Source: Streptomyces sp. NBC_01232 (GTDB taxonomy: Bacteria; Actinomycetota; Actinomycetes; Streptomycetales; Streptomycetaceae). From it: a stretch of DNA of 64,000 bases. Every line of letters starts with the position of its first letter. Position 1 is the stretch's first letter. A program made the translations under genes and the position numbers. Below, piece by piece: positions 27,100-34,187 of the stretch. Below the pieces are notes generated by a model. That model had not been told where the DNA came from. It saw only the letters and a list, made by a program, of their open reading frames with translations, and did no database searches. The stretch lies in the NCBI RefSeq assembly GCF_035989885.1, contig NZ_CP108518.1, positions 2,043,501 to 2,107,500 on the forward strand, read 5' to 3'.

Positions 27100-27780
27100 A
27101 TGGACGATCTGGCGCTGGTACGGGACCACACGGTGTACCGGTGCGTGATGGGCTCCCGGGCGTTCGGGCTGGCGACGGAGGCGAGCGACACCGACCTGCG
27201 CGGTGTCTACCTCGCCCCGACGCCGCTGTTCTGGCGGTTCGAGAAGCCCCCCACGCACGTGGAGGGACCGCGGGAGGAGCAGTTCTCCTGGGAGCTGGAG
27301 CGCTTCTGCGAACTGGCCCTGCGCGCCAACCCGAACATCCTGGAGTGCCTGCACTCCCCCCTGGTCGAGGAGGTCACCCCGGTCGGCGAGGAGCTGCTCT
27401 CGCTGCGCGGGGCCTTCCTCTCCCGCCGGGCCCACACCAGCTTCAGCCGGTACGCGGCCTCCCAGCGCGGCAAACTCGTCGCGGACGTCCGCGTCCACGG
27501 CGCCCCGCGCTGGAAGCACGCCATGCACCTGCTGCGCCTGCTGCTGTCCTGCCGCGACCTCCTGCGCACGGGCCGGCTGACCATCGACGCCGGACCGCAC
27601 CGCGACCGCCTCCTCGCGGTCCGCCGCGGGGAGCTCACCTGGGAGGAGACCGACGCCTGGATGGCGCGCCTCCAGCAGGAGACGGAGACGGCCCTGGCAT
27701 CCACCGTCCTGCCCGAGGAGCCGGACCACGCCCGGGTGCAGGACTTCCTGGTCCGCACCCGCCGCGCGTCGGCCGCGTAG
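27100..27780 (+). CDS. nucleotidyltransferase (pol-beta superfamily, RlaP-like)
   Basis: A 226-residue protein with the nucleotidyltransferase motif MGSRAFGLATEASDTDLRG: G18-S19 and the metal-binding D30 and D32. The remainder is helical (FCELALRANPNILECLHSP, RYAASQRGKL), matching the RlaP-like branch of the DNA polymerase beta superfamily seen in phages and actinobacteria and linked to RNA repair. Its substrate is unknown. No Shine-Dalgarno is present; TACGCT (27088-27093) ends six bases before the ATG, suggesting a leaderless mRNA. It converges with a second nucleotidyltransferase of the same superfamily 16 bases away. Confidence 0.8.
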   Translation: MDDLALVRDHTVYRCVMGSRAFGLATEASDTDLRGVYLAPTPLFWRFEKPPTHVEGPREEQFSWELERFCELALRANPNILECLHSPLVEEVTPVGEELLSLRGAFLSRRAHTSFSRYAASQRGKLVADVRVHGAPRWKHAMHLLRLLLSCRDLLRTGRLTIDAGPHRDRLLAVRRGELTWEETDAWMARLQQETETALASTVLPEEPDHARVQDFLVRTRRASAA

Positions 27781-27796
27781 AGCCCGTCGCCCGGCG

Positions 27797-28555
27797 TCAG
27801 TCGCGCAGCGTCCGCCGCCGTACGACGAACTCGTCGAGCGCGTCGTACGCCGAACCCTGCTCGGGCAGCGGGGAAGCGGCCTGCGCCGCATCCAGCACCA
27901 CGTGCAGCGCCTCGAGGTCCTCCCGCACCCCGCCGAGGGCCGGGCCCTCGTAGGCCCCGTGCTCGGCGGCCGCCTTGGCCTCGATCAGGGCGGCGAGGTA
28001 CGGGGGCGCCTCCGGCACCTCGGCCAGCAGGGTCGGCAGGTGGGCCTGCACCTCGGCCGAGCGCATGAGGTGGATGCCGGTGAGCAGCGCCCGGAACGCG
28101 TAGAGCAGCGGCTTGAGTTCGGCGGCCTTCTCGAAGAGCCTCCACTGGGTGCCGGCGAACCCCCGGTAGTGGTGGGCGTGGTGGGAGGTCAGCACCCCCG
28201 GGGACAGTGCGATCAGCTCCTCGTGCGCCGGTGTGGTGTGGACGACGAGCGGGGAGAGCAGCTGCTCCAGGACGTAGCCGTTGCGGTTCAGCATCAGGCG
28301 GACGAACTTGCGCAGATCGTGCGTGACCAGGTCCATCTCCACGTCGTCCCGGTCCCACATGCGCGTCCGGGTCTCCTCCGGCTCGCGCAGGCCGAGCAGG
28401 TCCCGGGCCGGGAGCAGGTGGGCGCCGCGCAGGTCGATGTCCGAGTCCCGGGAGGGGAATCCGTACAGATGCGCGCCGGAGACCGTGGCGAAGAGCAGCG
28501 GGTCGGGCTGCTCCGCCACGACGGCGGTCAGGTCGATACTCAGTGCGTCCAGCAT
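27797..28555 (-). CDS. nucleotidyltransferase, last gene of the NAD operon
   Basis: A 252-residue nucleotidyltransferase of the same superfamily as its convergent neighbour but clearly diverged. The motif is SGAHLYGFPSRDSDIDLRG with D39 and D41 as metal ligands and Ala replacing the Ser after Gly. The middle (DLRKFVRLMLNRNGYVLEQLLSPL) matches RlaP-type proteins. The start is ATG at 28555, three bases after the ADP-ribosylglycohydrolase stop, so it is translationally coupled to the pnuC-nadR-nrtR group. Association with ADP-ribose genes suggests a nucleotide or RNA-end substrate, but this is inference. Confidence 0.82.
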   Translation of the reverse strand: MLDALSIDLTAVVAEQPDPLLFATVSGAHLYGFPSRDSDIDLRGAHLLPARDLLGLREPEETRTRMWDRDDVEMDLVTHDLRKFVRLMLNRNGYVLEQLLSPLVVHTTPAHEELIALSPGVLTSHHAHHYRGFAGTQWRLFEKAAELKPLLYAFRALLTGIHLMRSAEVQAHLPTLLAEVPEAPPYLAALIEAKAAAEHGAYEGPALGGVREDLEALHVVLDAAQAASPLPEQGSAYDALDEFVVRRRTLRD

Positions 28556-28558
28556 GGA

Positions 28559-29569
28559 TCAAGCATCCCAGGCGGCGCCGAAGGCCAGGAGTTCGTCCCG
28601 GTACTCGATGCGGCCCTCCCACTCGCGGGGCCAGACGTCGGCGCCGAGGTGGGCGCCGGCGAAGGCGCCGGCGAGGCAGGCGATGGAGTCGGAGTCGCCC
28701 CGCGTGCAGGCGGCCCGGCGCAGCGCGGCCAGCGGCTCGTCGGGGAAGAGCAGGAAGCACTGCAGGGCGGTGGCGAGGGCCTCCTCGGCGATCCAGCCGT
28801 CGCCCGTGGTCAGGCAGGGGTCGGTCTCCGGGGAGGGGGTCCGCAGGGCGTCCGCCAGGCGGTCGAGGACGGCGAGGCACTCGTCCCAGCCGCGCGCCAT
28901 GAAGGACTCCGGGGAGGCGTCGGACGCGGTCCGCATCCAGAGGTCGCCGAGCCACCGCTCGTGGTAGCGGGTGCGGTTCTCCAGGGCGTACGAGCGCAGC
29001 AGTCCGACGAGCCCCGTCACCTCGGTGCCCTGCGCCAGGAGGTACACCGCCCGCGCGGTCAGGTCGGAGGCGGCGAGCGCCGTGGGGTGCCCGTGGGTGA
29101 GGGCGGACTGGAGCTGTGCGGCGCCGGCCCGCTCCTCCTCGGTCCAGTGGGGCACCAGCCCGACCGGGACCACGCGCATGTTGGCGCCGCAGCCCTTGGA
29201 ACCCAGCTGGCTGGCGTCGCGCCAGTCCCGTTCGGGCAGGTCCAGGAGACTGCAGGCCTTGAGGCAGGTGTTCCCCGGCGCCCGGTTGTTCTCCGGGGAG
29301 TGGTACCAGTCGACGAACTCCTCCCGGACCGGCCGGGCCAGGCGCAGCGGGCCCACCGGGCCCCGCTCCGCCGCCGTGCGGATGCCGCGGGCCAGGGCGA
29401 GGGTCATCTGGGTGTCGTCCGTGACGATCGCCGGGCGCGGCAGGCTCATCCCGCGCCAGGGGCCGGTCTTGGCCAGGATGGAGGGCACGTCGTTGAACTC
29501 GGTCGGGAAGCCGAGGGCGTCGCCCAGGGCCAGGCCGATCATGGCGCCGGTCGCGGCTCGCTTGGTCAT
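28559..29569 (-). CDS. ADP-ribosylglycohydrolase family protein
   Basis: A 336-residue protein of the DraG/ARH family. The Mg-binding motifs are present: IGLALGDALG, VTDDTQMTLAL (T50-D51-D52) and the C-terminal RGDSDSIACLAGAFAGAHLG. These enzymes remove ADP-ribose from protein side chains or hydrolyse related ADP-ribosyl compounds. The ATG at 29569 overlaps the stop of the NrtR-like gene as ATGA, and the gene ends three bases before the nucleotidyltransferase start. Its place in an NAD operon suits recycling of ADP-ribose, with the exact substrate open. Confidence 0.9.
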   Translation of the reverse strand: MTKRAATGAMIGLALGDALGFPTEFNDVPSILAKTGPWRGMSLPRPAIVTDDTQMTLALARGIRTAAERGPVGPLRLARPVREEFVDWYHSPENNRAPGNTCLKACSLLDLPERDWRDASQLGSKGCGANMRVVPVGLVPHWTEEERAGAAQLQSALTHGHPTALAASDLTARAVYLLAQGTEVTGLVGLLRSYALENRTRYHERWLGDLWMRTASDASPESFMARGWDECLAVLDRLADALRTPSPETDPCLTTGDGWIAEEALATALQCFLLFPDEPLAALRRAACTRGDSDSIACLAGAFAGAHLGADVWPREWEGRIEYRDELLAFGAAWDA

Positions 29570-30294
29570 CGGGTGGATCCTTCCGGTCGGAGCAGGGGTG
29601 GGTGGAGGGAGGTCGCCGGGCCGGGCCGGTAGAGGGCGGCGGGCTTCCCGCGGCCGCCGGTCAGCCGGGCGGCGCCCGGGACGGCCTCGACGAAGCCCGG
29701 CGTCGCCAGGACCTTGCGGCGGAAGTTGGGGCGGTCGAGGGTGGTGCTCCAGACGGTCTCGTAGACGGACTGGAGCTCGCCGAGGGTGAATTCGGGCGGG
29801 CAGAAGCCGGTGGCCAGGCAGGTGTACTCCAGCTTGGCGCCGATCCGCTCCCGTGCGTCCGCCAGGATCACCGCGTGGTCGAAGGCCAGCTCCGAGACGT
29901 CTTCCACGGCCAGCCAGCGGGCGTGGGCCGCGTCCCCGCCACCTTCGGCCGCCGGCTCGGGCAGGTCCGGGACGAGGGCCGTGAAGGCCACCGAGACCAC
30001 CCGCATCCTGGGGTCGCGGTCCGGCTCGCTGTAGGTGCGCAGCTGCTCGAGGTGGAGCGCCGCGACGAGCTGCTCCGACAGGCCGGTCTCCTCGGCCAGT
30101 TCGCGCCGGGCGGCGGTCTCGGCGGACTCCCGCGGCAGGACGAACCCGCCGGGCAGCGCCCAGGCCCCGGCGTACGGCTGCCGGCCGCGCCGGATCAGCA
30201 GCACGTGCAGGGCGCCGGCGCGCACCGTGAACACGGCCAGGTCGACGGTCACCGCGAACGGTTCGAAGGCATGGGGGTCATAGCCGGCGGTCAT
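29566..30294 (-). CDS. NrtR-like Nudix protein (NAD regulator / ADP-ribose hydrolase)
   Basis: A 242-residue protein with a Nudix domain (about 12-150) and a C-terminal winged-helix part (about 155-225; FTLGELQSVYETVWSTTLDR, NFRRKV, GKPAALYRPG), the layout of NrtR, an ADP-ribose-responsive repressor of NAD-synthesis genes. Unlike many NrtR proteins that lost catalysis, the Nudix box is intact: G50, E56, R64-E65-L66, E68-E69, G71. So it could bind DNA and also hydrolyse ADP-ribose. The start is ATG at 30294, overlapping the nadR stop as ATGA. A palindrome upstream of pnuC is the likely operator. Role is inferred from family and context. Confidence 0.85.
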   Translation of the reverse strand: MTAGYDPHAFEPFAVTVDLAVFTVRAGALHVLLIRRGRQPYAGAWALPGGFVLPRESAETAARRELAEETGLSEQLVAALHLEQLRTYSEPDRDPRMRVVSVAFTALVPDLPEPAAEGGGDAAHARWLAVEDVSELAFDHAVILADARERIGAKLEYTCLATGFCPPEFTLGELQSVYETVWSTTLDRPNFRRKVLATPGFVEAVPGAARLTGGRGKPAALYRPGPATSLHPPLLRPEGSTR

Positions 30295-31370
30295 CGGTTC
30301 TCCGGGAGGGGGTCGGTGAAGTGCCAGCCCTCGGCCAGCAGCTCGTCCACGGCCGTCACGGCCGCCTCCAGCCTGGCCGTCCGGTCCCCGCGCACGAGGA
30401 GGAAACGCCTTCCGGTGCGCTCCAGTTCCTCCCGGAACCGCCCGGTCATCCAGGGCCGCAGCTGCGGGCCGTCCCGCAGTCCGTCGTCCTCGAAGGGCAC
30501 GTCGGTGTGGTCGGTCAGCAGGTAGAGGTCCCGCCGGGTCAGGCCGGCGATCCGCTCGACCTCGTCGTTGCGGCCGCCCATGTACCGCTCGTGCCAGATC
30601 CCGGTCGCGAAGGAGTCGGTGTCGCAGAACAGCACGGGCGAGCCGAGCCGGGCCGCGTGCTCCTCGTCCGCGTCCTGGTGCCGGGCGATGAGCGGGAACT
30701 CCCCGGAGGTGAAGGACACGTCCGCCCAGGATGCCGCCGGGTCGGCGGCGCGGGCCGCCGCGAGCTTCTCCTCGCTGTACCGGCGCCCGTACTCGGCGAC
30801 CCAGCCGGTCCTGGCCCAGACGCCGCCGCGCCGCCGGTAGTGGTCCGCCAGGGCCCGCGACAGCGTGGTGGTCCCGGTGGACTCCGCGCCGAGGACGACG
30901 ACCCGCCGGGCCAGCGCGGCGCGTACGGCCGGGCCGAGGAAGTCCCAGGAGCCGGCCGGGTCGTTGCGTACCGCCGTCCCGGAAACGGGGAACAGCGTCC
31001 GCTCCCGGTCCACGAGGACCTCCTCGGCGCCGAACCGGCGGGCGAGCTCGCTCCCGTACTCCTCTGAGGTGAAGACGGCGTCCACCCGCCCGGGGACCGC
31101 GCCGCGGAAGACGGCCATGTGCGCCTCCCAGATGTCCGGGTCGTGCAGGTCGACCGGTATGTCGTCGACCGCGCCGACGACCTCGGCCCCGGGGTGCGCT
31201 TCGCGCATCCATGCGACGCGGTCTGCGAGCGGGACCGACTCGACGGAGGCCGCGCACACCAGAACGGTCAGCCGCTCGCACTGGTCCTGGGCGGTGCGCA
31301 CGAGGTGGTGGTGGCCGGCGTGCGGCGGGTAGAACTTGCCGAGGACCAGGCCGTGCCCGTGGCGCCTCAT
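30291..31370 (-). CDS. nadR: NadR: NMN adenylyltransferase / ribosylnicotinamide kinase
   Basis: A 359-residue bifunctional protein without the HTH found in enterobacterial NadR. The N-terminal nucleotidyltransferase domain has GKFYPPHAGHHHLV (HxGH at 17-20) and the PVSGTAVRN motif. The C-terminal kinase domain opens with VVLGAESTGTTTLSRAL (about 158-173). Together they turn ribosylnicotinamide into NMN and NAD. The kinase P-loop has Thr167 where the usual lysine sits (G-x4-G-T-T instead of G-x4-G-K-T/S); I recall the same form in other actinobacteria, so it is probably not a defect. The ATG at 31370 overlaps the pnuC stop as ATGA. Confidence 0.9.
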   Translation of the reverse strand: MRRHGHGLVLGKFYPPHAGHHHLVRTAQDQCERLTVLVCAASVESVPLADRVAWMREAHPGAEVVGAVDDIPVDLHDPDIWEAHMAVFRGAVPGRVDAVFTSEEYGSELARRFGAEEVLVDRERTLFPVSGTAVRNDPAGSWDFLGPAVRAALARRVVVLGAESTGTTTLSRALADHYRRRGGVWARTGWVAEYGRRYSEEKLAAARAADPAASWADVSFTSGEFPLIARHQDADEEHAARLGSPVLFCDTDSFATGIWHERYMGGRNDEVERIAGLTRRDLYLLTDHTDVPFEDDGLRDGPQLRPWMTGRFREELERTGRRFLLVRGDRTARLEAAVTAVDELLAEGWHFTDPLPENR

Positions 31371-31975
31371 GCCGTCGCCTCCGCCGCCGTACGGGCGTCC
31401 CGCGCGGGCAGCGTGCGGCGCCAGCCGAGGAGTCCGACCACGCAGAGGGCGAGGAAGCCCACGTAGAGCGCGGAGGTCAGGTAGAGCCCCTTGTGCGCGT
31501 AGAGCGGGATGTAGATGAGGTCGGCCGCGATCCACAGCCACCAGGACTCGACGAGCTTGCGGCACTGTCCGTAGGTGGCGACGAGCGAGAGCCCGGTGGT
31601 GGCCGCGTCCCAGAAGGGGACGGTGGAGTCGGTGGCGCTGCTCAGCAGCAGGGTGAGCGCGAGCACCCCCACCGCCCCCGCCGCCGCGAGAGCGGCCCAT
31701 TCGGTGCGCGTGGTGCGGCGCACCGGCAGGGCCTCGGCGGTTCCTGGTCCACCCCCGTGGGTCCAGGACCACCAGCCGTAGGCGGCGAGGGCGATGAAGA
31801 CGATCTGGAGCCCGGCGTCGGCGTAGAGGCCGGCCTGGGCGAAGAGCACGATGAAGAAGACGTTGTTGGCGATGCCGATCGGCCAGTTGGCGACGTGCTG
31901 CCGGGCGACCAGCCAGACGCACAGGGCGCCGGTGGCGAATCCGAGCACCTCGGTCCAGTTCATGGTCCAGCTCAT
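31367..31975 (-). CDS. pnuC: PnuC nicotinamide riboside transporter
   Basis: A 202-residue membrane protein with about seven helices and the PnuC signature NWPIGIANNVFFIVLFAQAG early on and WWLWIAADLIYIPLYAHKG later. PnuC imports ribosylnicotinamide by facilitated diffusion coupled to its phosphorylation by the NadR kinase, which fits the ATGA overlap with nadR. The start is ATG at 31975 with a GAGGGGGG ribosome binding site; a GTG five codons upstream is less likely. It is the first gene of the NAD operon. Confidence 0.93.
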   Translation of the reverse strand: MSWTMNWTEVLGFATGALCVWLVARQHVANWPIGIANNVFFIVLFAQAGLYADAGLQIVFIALAAYGWWSWTHGGGPGTAEALPVRRTTRTEWAALAAAGAVGVLALTLLLSSATDSTVPFWDAATTGLSLVATYGQCRKLVESWWLWIAADLIYIPLYAHKGLYLTSALYVGFLALCVVGLLGWRRTLPARDARTAAEATA

Positions 31976-31994
31976 GCCGACCCCCCTCACTCCG

Positions 31995-32040
31995 TTTAAT
32001 GGTCAGATTGACTATAAACAGGGTTGGGGGTCCCCGACAA
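31995..32040 (-). promoter_or_regulatory. promoter and candidate NrtR operator upstream of pnuC
   Basis: On the minus strand, TTGTCG (32035-32040) is separated by 18 bases from TATAGT (32011-32016), a good vegetative-type promoter. The -10 element lies inside an imperfect palindrome, 31995-32018, with inner half-sites GTCA and TGAC around GAT and matching A+T-rich flanks. A regulator bound here would block RNA polymerase. Because the operon encodes an NrtR-like protein, autoregulation by NAD status is the best guess. Confidence 0.6.
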
Positions 32041-32060
32041 GCCGATAACGGCCCGGCAAG

Positions 32061-32101
32061 CAGAAAACCCGCGGCGCCCTGGGGGCACCGCGGGTTTTCT
32101 G
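32061..32101. terminator. strong hairpin downstream of rluB
   Basis: A 14-bp outer stem (32061-32074 with 32088-32101) plus a 4-bp inner stem, with TTTT at the outer edge on either strand. It lies 54 bases past the rluB stop, ends the scpA-scpB-rluB transcript, and insulates the NAD operon promoter. Confidence 0.8.
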
Positions 32102-32154
32102 CGATCGGGCCGGCCGCCCGTGCGGCAGCCGGCCTGCGTACTGGAGCCTGCGTA

Positions 32155-33552
32155 CTAGAGACCGACCTCGCGCATCAGCATGCCGACCTCGGTGTTCGTC
32201 AGGCGGCGCAGCCAGCCGGACTTCTGGTCGCCCAGCTCGATCGGGCCGAAGGAGGTCCGGACGAGCTTCTCGACCGGGAAGCCGGCCTCCGCCATCATGC
32301 GGCGGACGATGTGCTTGCGGCCCTCGTGGAGGGTGACCTCGACCAGGTAGTTCTTGCCGACCTGGTCGACGACGCGGAAGTGGTCGGCACGGGCGTAGCC
32401 GTCCTCCAGCTCGATGCCGTCCTTGAGCCGCTTGCCGATCTCGCGCGGCAGCGGGCCGGTGATGGCGGCCACGTACGTCTTCTTCACGCCGTACTTCGGG
32501 TGCGTGAGGCGGTGGGCCAGCTCACCGTGGTTGGTGAGCAGGATGATGCCCTCCGTCTCCGTGTCGAGCCGGCCGACGTGGAAGAGACGGGTCTCGCGGT
32601 TGGTGACGTAGTCGCCGAGGCACTGGCGGCCGTCCGGGTCCTCCATCGTGGAGACGACACCGGCCGGCTTGTTCAGCGCGAAGAACAGGTACGACTGGGT
32701 GGCGACGGTCAGGCCGTCCACCTTGATCTCGTCCTTCGGCAGGACGCGCTTGCCCTGCTCCAGCACGATCTCGCCGTTGACCTCGACGCGGGCCTGCTCG
32801 ATGAGCTCCTCGCAGGCCCGGCGCGAACCCATGCCGGCGCGGGCGAGCACCTTCTGCAGACGCTCACCCTCCTCCTCGGCGCCCGGGAAGGTCTTCGGGG
32901 TCTTGATCACGGGCTTGTCGGCGTACCGGTCGCGCACGCGCTCCTCGATGCGCGCGTCCAGCTCGCGCGGGCGGGACTGGCCGCTACGGCTGCCCGGTCC
33001 GCTGCGCGGGCCGCCGGCGCCGCCGATGCCGGGGGTCCTGGAGGTCCGGGGACCGCCCTTGGCGCCACCGCGCGCGGCAGCGCCGCGGGCACCGCCGCCG
33101 CCCGCCTTGGGGCCGCTGCGGCCGCTGCGCTCGCCCTCGGGGCCCACGTCGTAGCGGCGCTCCTCGGGACGCGGGTTGCGGATGCGGGGGGCCGGCTGGT
33201 CACGGTCGCGCGAGTCGGAGCCGCCCTGGTAGCCGCCGCCGGAGCTGCCGCCGCGCGAGCCACCGCCCTGGTAGCCACCGCCCGAGCTGCCGCCGCGCGA
33301 GCCACCGCCCTGGTAGCCACCGCCCGAGCTGCCGCCGCGCGAGCCACCGCCCTGGTAGCCACCGCCCGAGCTGCCGCCGCGCGAGCCACCGCCCGAGCTA
33401 CCGCCGCGGGAGCCGCCGCCGGAGCCGCTGCCGCTCCCGCGGTAGCCACCGCCGCCGCTGGAGGAGCCGCCGCGGGAGTTACCGCGCCCGCCGCCACCGC
33501 CGCCGCCGCTGTTCCTGTTGCCGCCACCGTTGCCGTTGCCGCTGCTTCGCAT
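32155..33552 (-). CDS. rluB: 23S rRNA pseudouridine synthase (RluB/RsuA family) with RGG-rich extension
   Basis: A 465-residue protein. The last 240 residues are a standard RsuA/RluB enzyme: S4 domain (about 229-285; RLQKVLARAGMGSRRACEEL) and catalytic domain with GRLDTETEGIILL, D330 being the catalytic aspartate. It converts a uridine in 23S rRNA (helix 80/89 region in model bacteria) to pseudouridine. The first 215 residues are an Arg/Gly/Ser-rich extension with four tandem 14-residue units (57-112). The ATG at 33552 shares a base with the scpB stop (TGATG), so translation is coupled. Downstream of scpAB is the usual actinobacterial place. Confidence 0.93.
   Translation of the reverse strand: MRSSGNGNGGGNRNSGGGGGGGRGNSRGGSSSGGGGYRGSGSGSGGGSRGGSSGGGSRGGSSGGGYQGGGSRGGSSGGGYQGGGSRGGSSGGGYQGGGSRGGSSGGGYQGGSDSRDRDQPAPRIRNPRPEERRYDVGPEGERSGRSGPKAGGGGARGAAARGGAKGGPRTSRTPGIGGAGGPRSGPGSRSGQSRPRELDARIEERVRDRYADKPVIKTPKTFPGAEEEGERLQKVLARAGMGSRRACEELIEQARVEVNGEIVLEQGKRVLPKDEIKVDGLTVATQSYLFFALNKPAGVVSTMEDPDGRQCLGDYVTNRETRLFHVGRLDTETEGIILLTNHGELAHRLTHPKYGVKKTYVAAITGPLPREIGKRLKDGIELEDGYARADHFRVVDQVGKNYLVEVTLHEGRKHIVRRMMAEAGFPVEKLVRTSFGPIELGDQKSGWLRRLTNTEVGMLMREVGL
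33217..33384 (-). repeat. four tandem 42-bp repeats inside rluB
   Basis: The DNA encoding residues 57-112 is four near-identical 42-bp units, each coding GGSSGGGYQGGGSR (phase varies). This is coding sequence, in frame, and not a CRISPR. Repeat number is likely to vary between strains by slippage. Confidence 0.85.
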
Positions 33553-34187
33553 CAAAGTTCCGTCGTCTTGTCGTCGTCTGCATCTGTGTCCGGTGCGTCC
33601 GGATCGAACGACGGAACACCTTCCTGCGTCTCGGCTTCGATCGCCTCCGCCTCCGGGAGGAAGGGCGCGAGCTCCGGGAGCTCGTCAAGGCCGCGCAGGC
33701 CCATCCGCTCCAAAAAGTGGTTCGTCGTCCTGTACAGGATCGCACCTGTTTCGGGTTCCGTCCCCGCCTCCTCCACCAGACCCCGCTGGAGGAGGGTCCT
33801 CATGACCCCGTCGCAGTTGACTCCGCGCACGGCCGAGACCCGCGATCGGCTGACCGGCTGGCGGTACGCGACGACCGCCAGGGTCTCCAGCGCCGCCTGG
33901 GTGAGCCGGGCCTGCTGGCCGTCCAGGACGAAGCCCTCCACGGCCGGCGCGTACTGCGCCCGGGTGTAGAACCGCCAGCCCCCGGCCACGAGCCTCAGCT
34001 CGAAGCCCCGGCTCGCGGCCGTGTACTCGTCGGCGAGCTCCCTCAGCGCCTGCGCCACCTCGCGCGGGGTGCGCTCCAGCACCTTGGCCAGGTGCGCCTC
34101 GGTGGCCGGCTCGTCCACGACCATGAGTACGGCCTCCAGGGCCGGCTTCAGCTCGAGCGCGGCCACCGCGCTCACGTCGCTGCTCAA
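33552..34187 (-). CDS. scpB: segregation and condensation protein ScpB
   Basis: A 211-residue kleisin-associated protein with two winged-helix domains (about 8-80 and 85-160; ALEAVLMVVDEPATE, LTQAALETLAVVAYRQPVSR, GVNCDGVMRTLLQRGLVEEAG). ScpB binds ScpA and SMC to form the bacterial condensin. The C-terminus is acidic (DPDAPDTDADDD). The start is TTG at 34187, overlapping the scpA stop as TTGA. The next gene, rluB, starts inside its stop codon. Confidence 0.94.
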   Translation of the reverse strand: MSSDVSAVAALELKPALEAVLMVVDEPATEAHLAKVLERTPREVAQALRELADEYTAASRGFELRLVAGGWRFYTRAQYAPAVEGFVLDGQQARLTQAALETLAVVAYRQPVSRSRVSAVRGVNCDGVMRTLLQRGLVEEAGTEPETGAILYRTTNHFLERMGLRGLDELPELAPFLPEAEAIEAETQEGVPSFDPDAPDTDADDDKTTEL

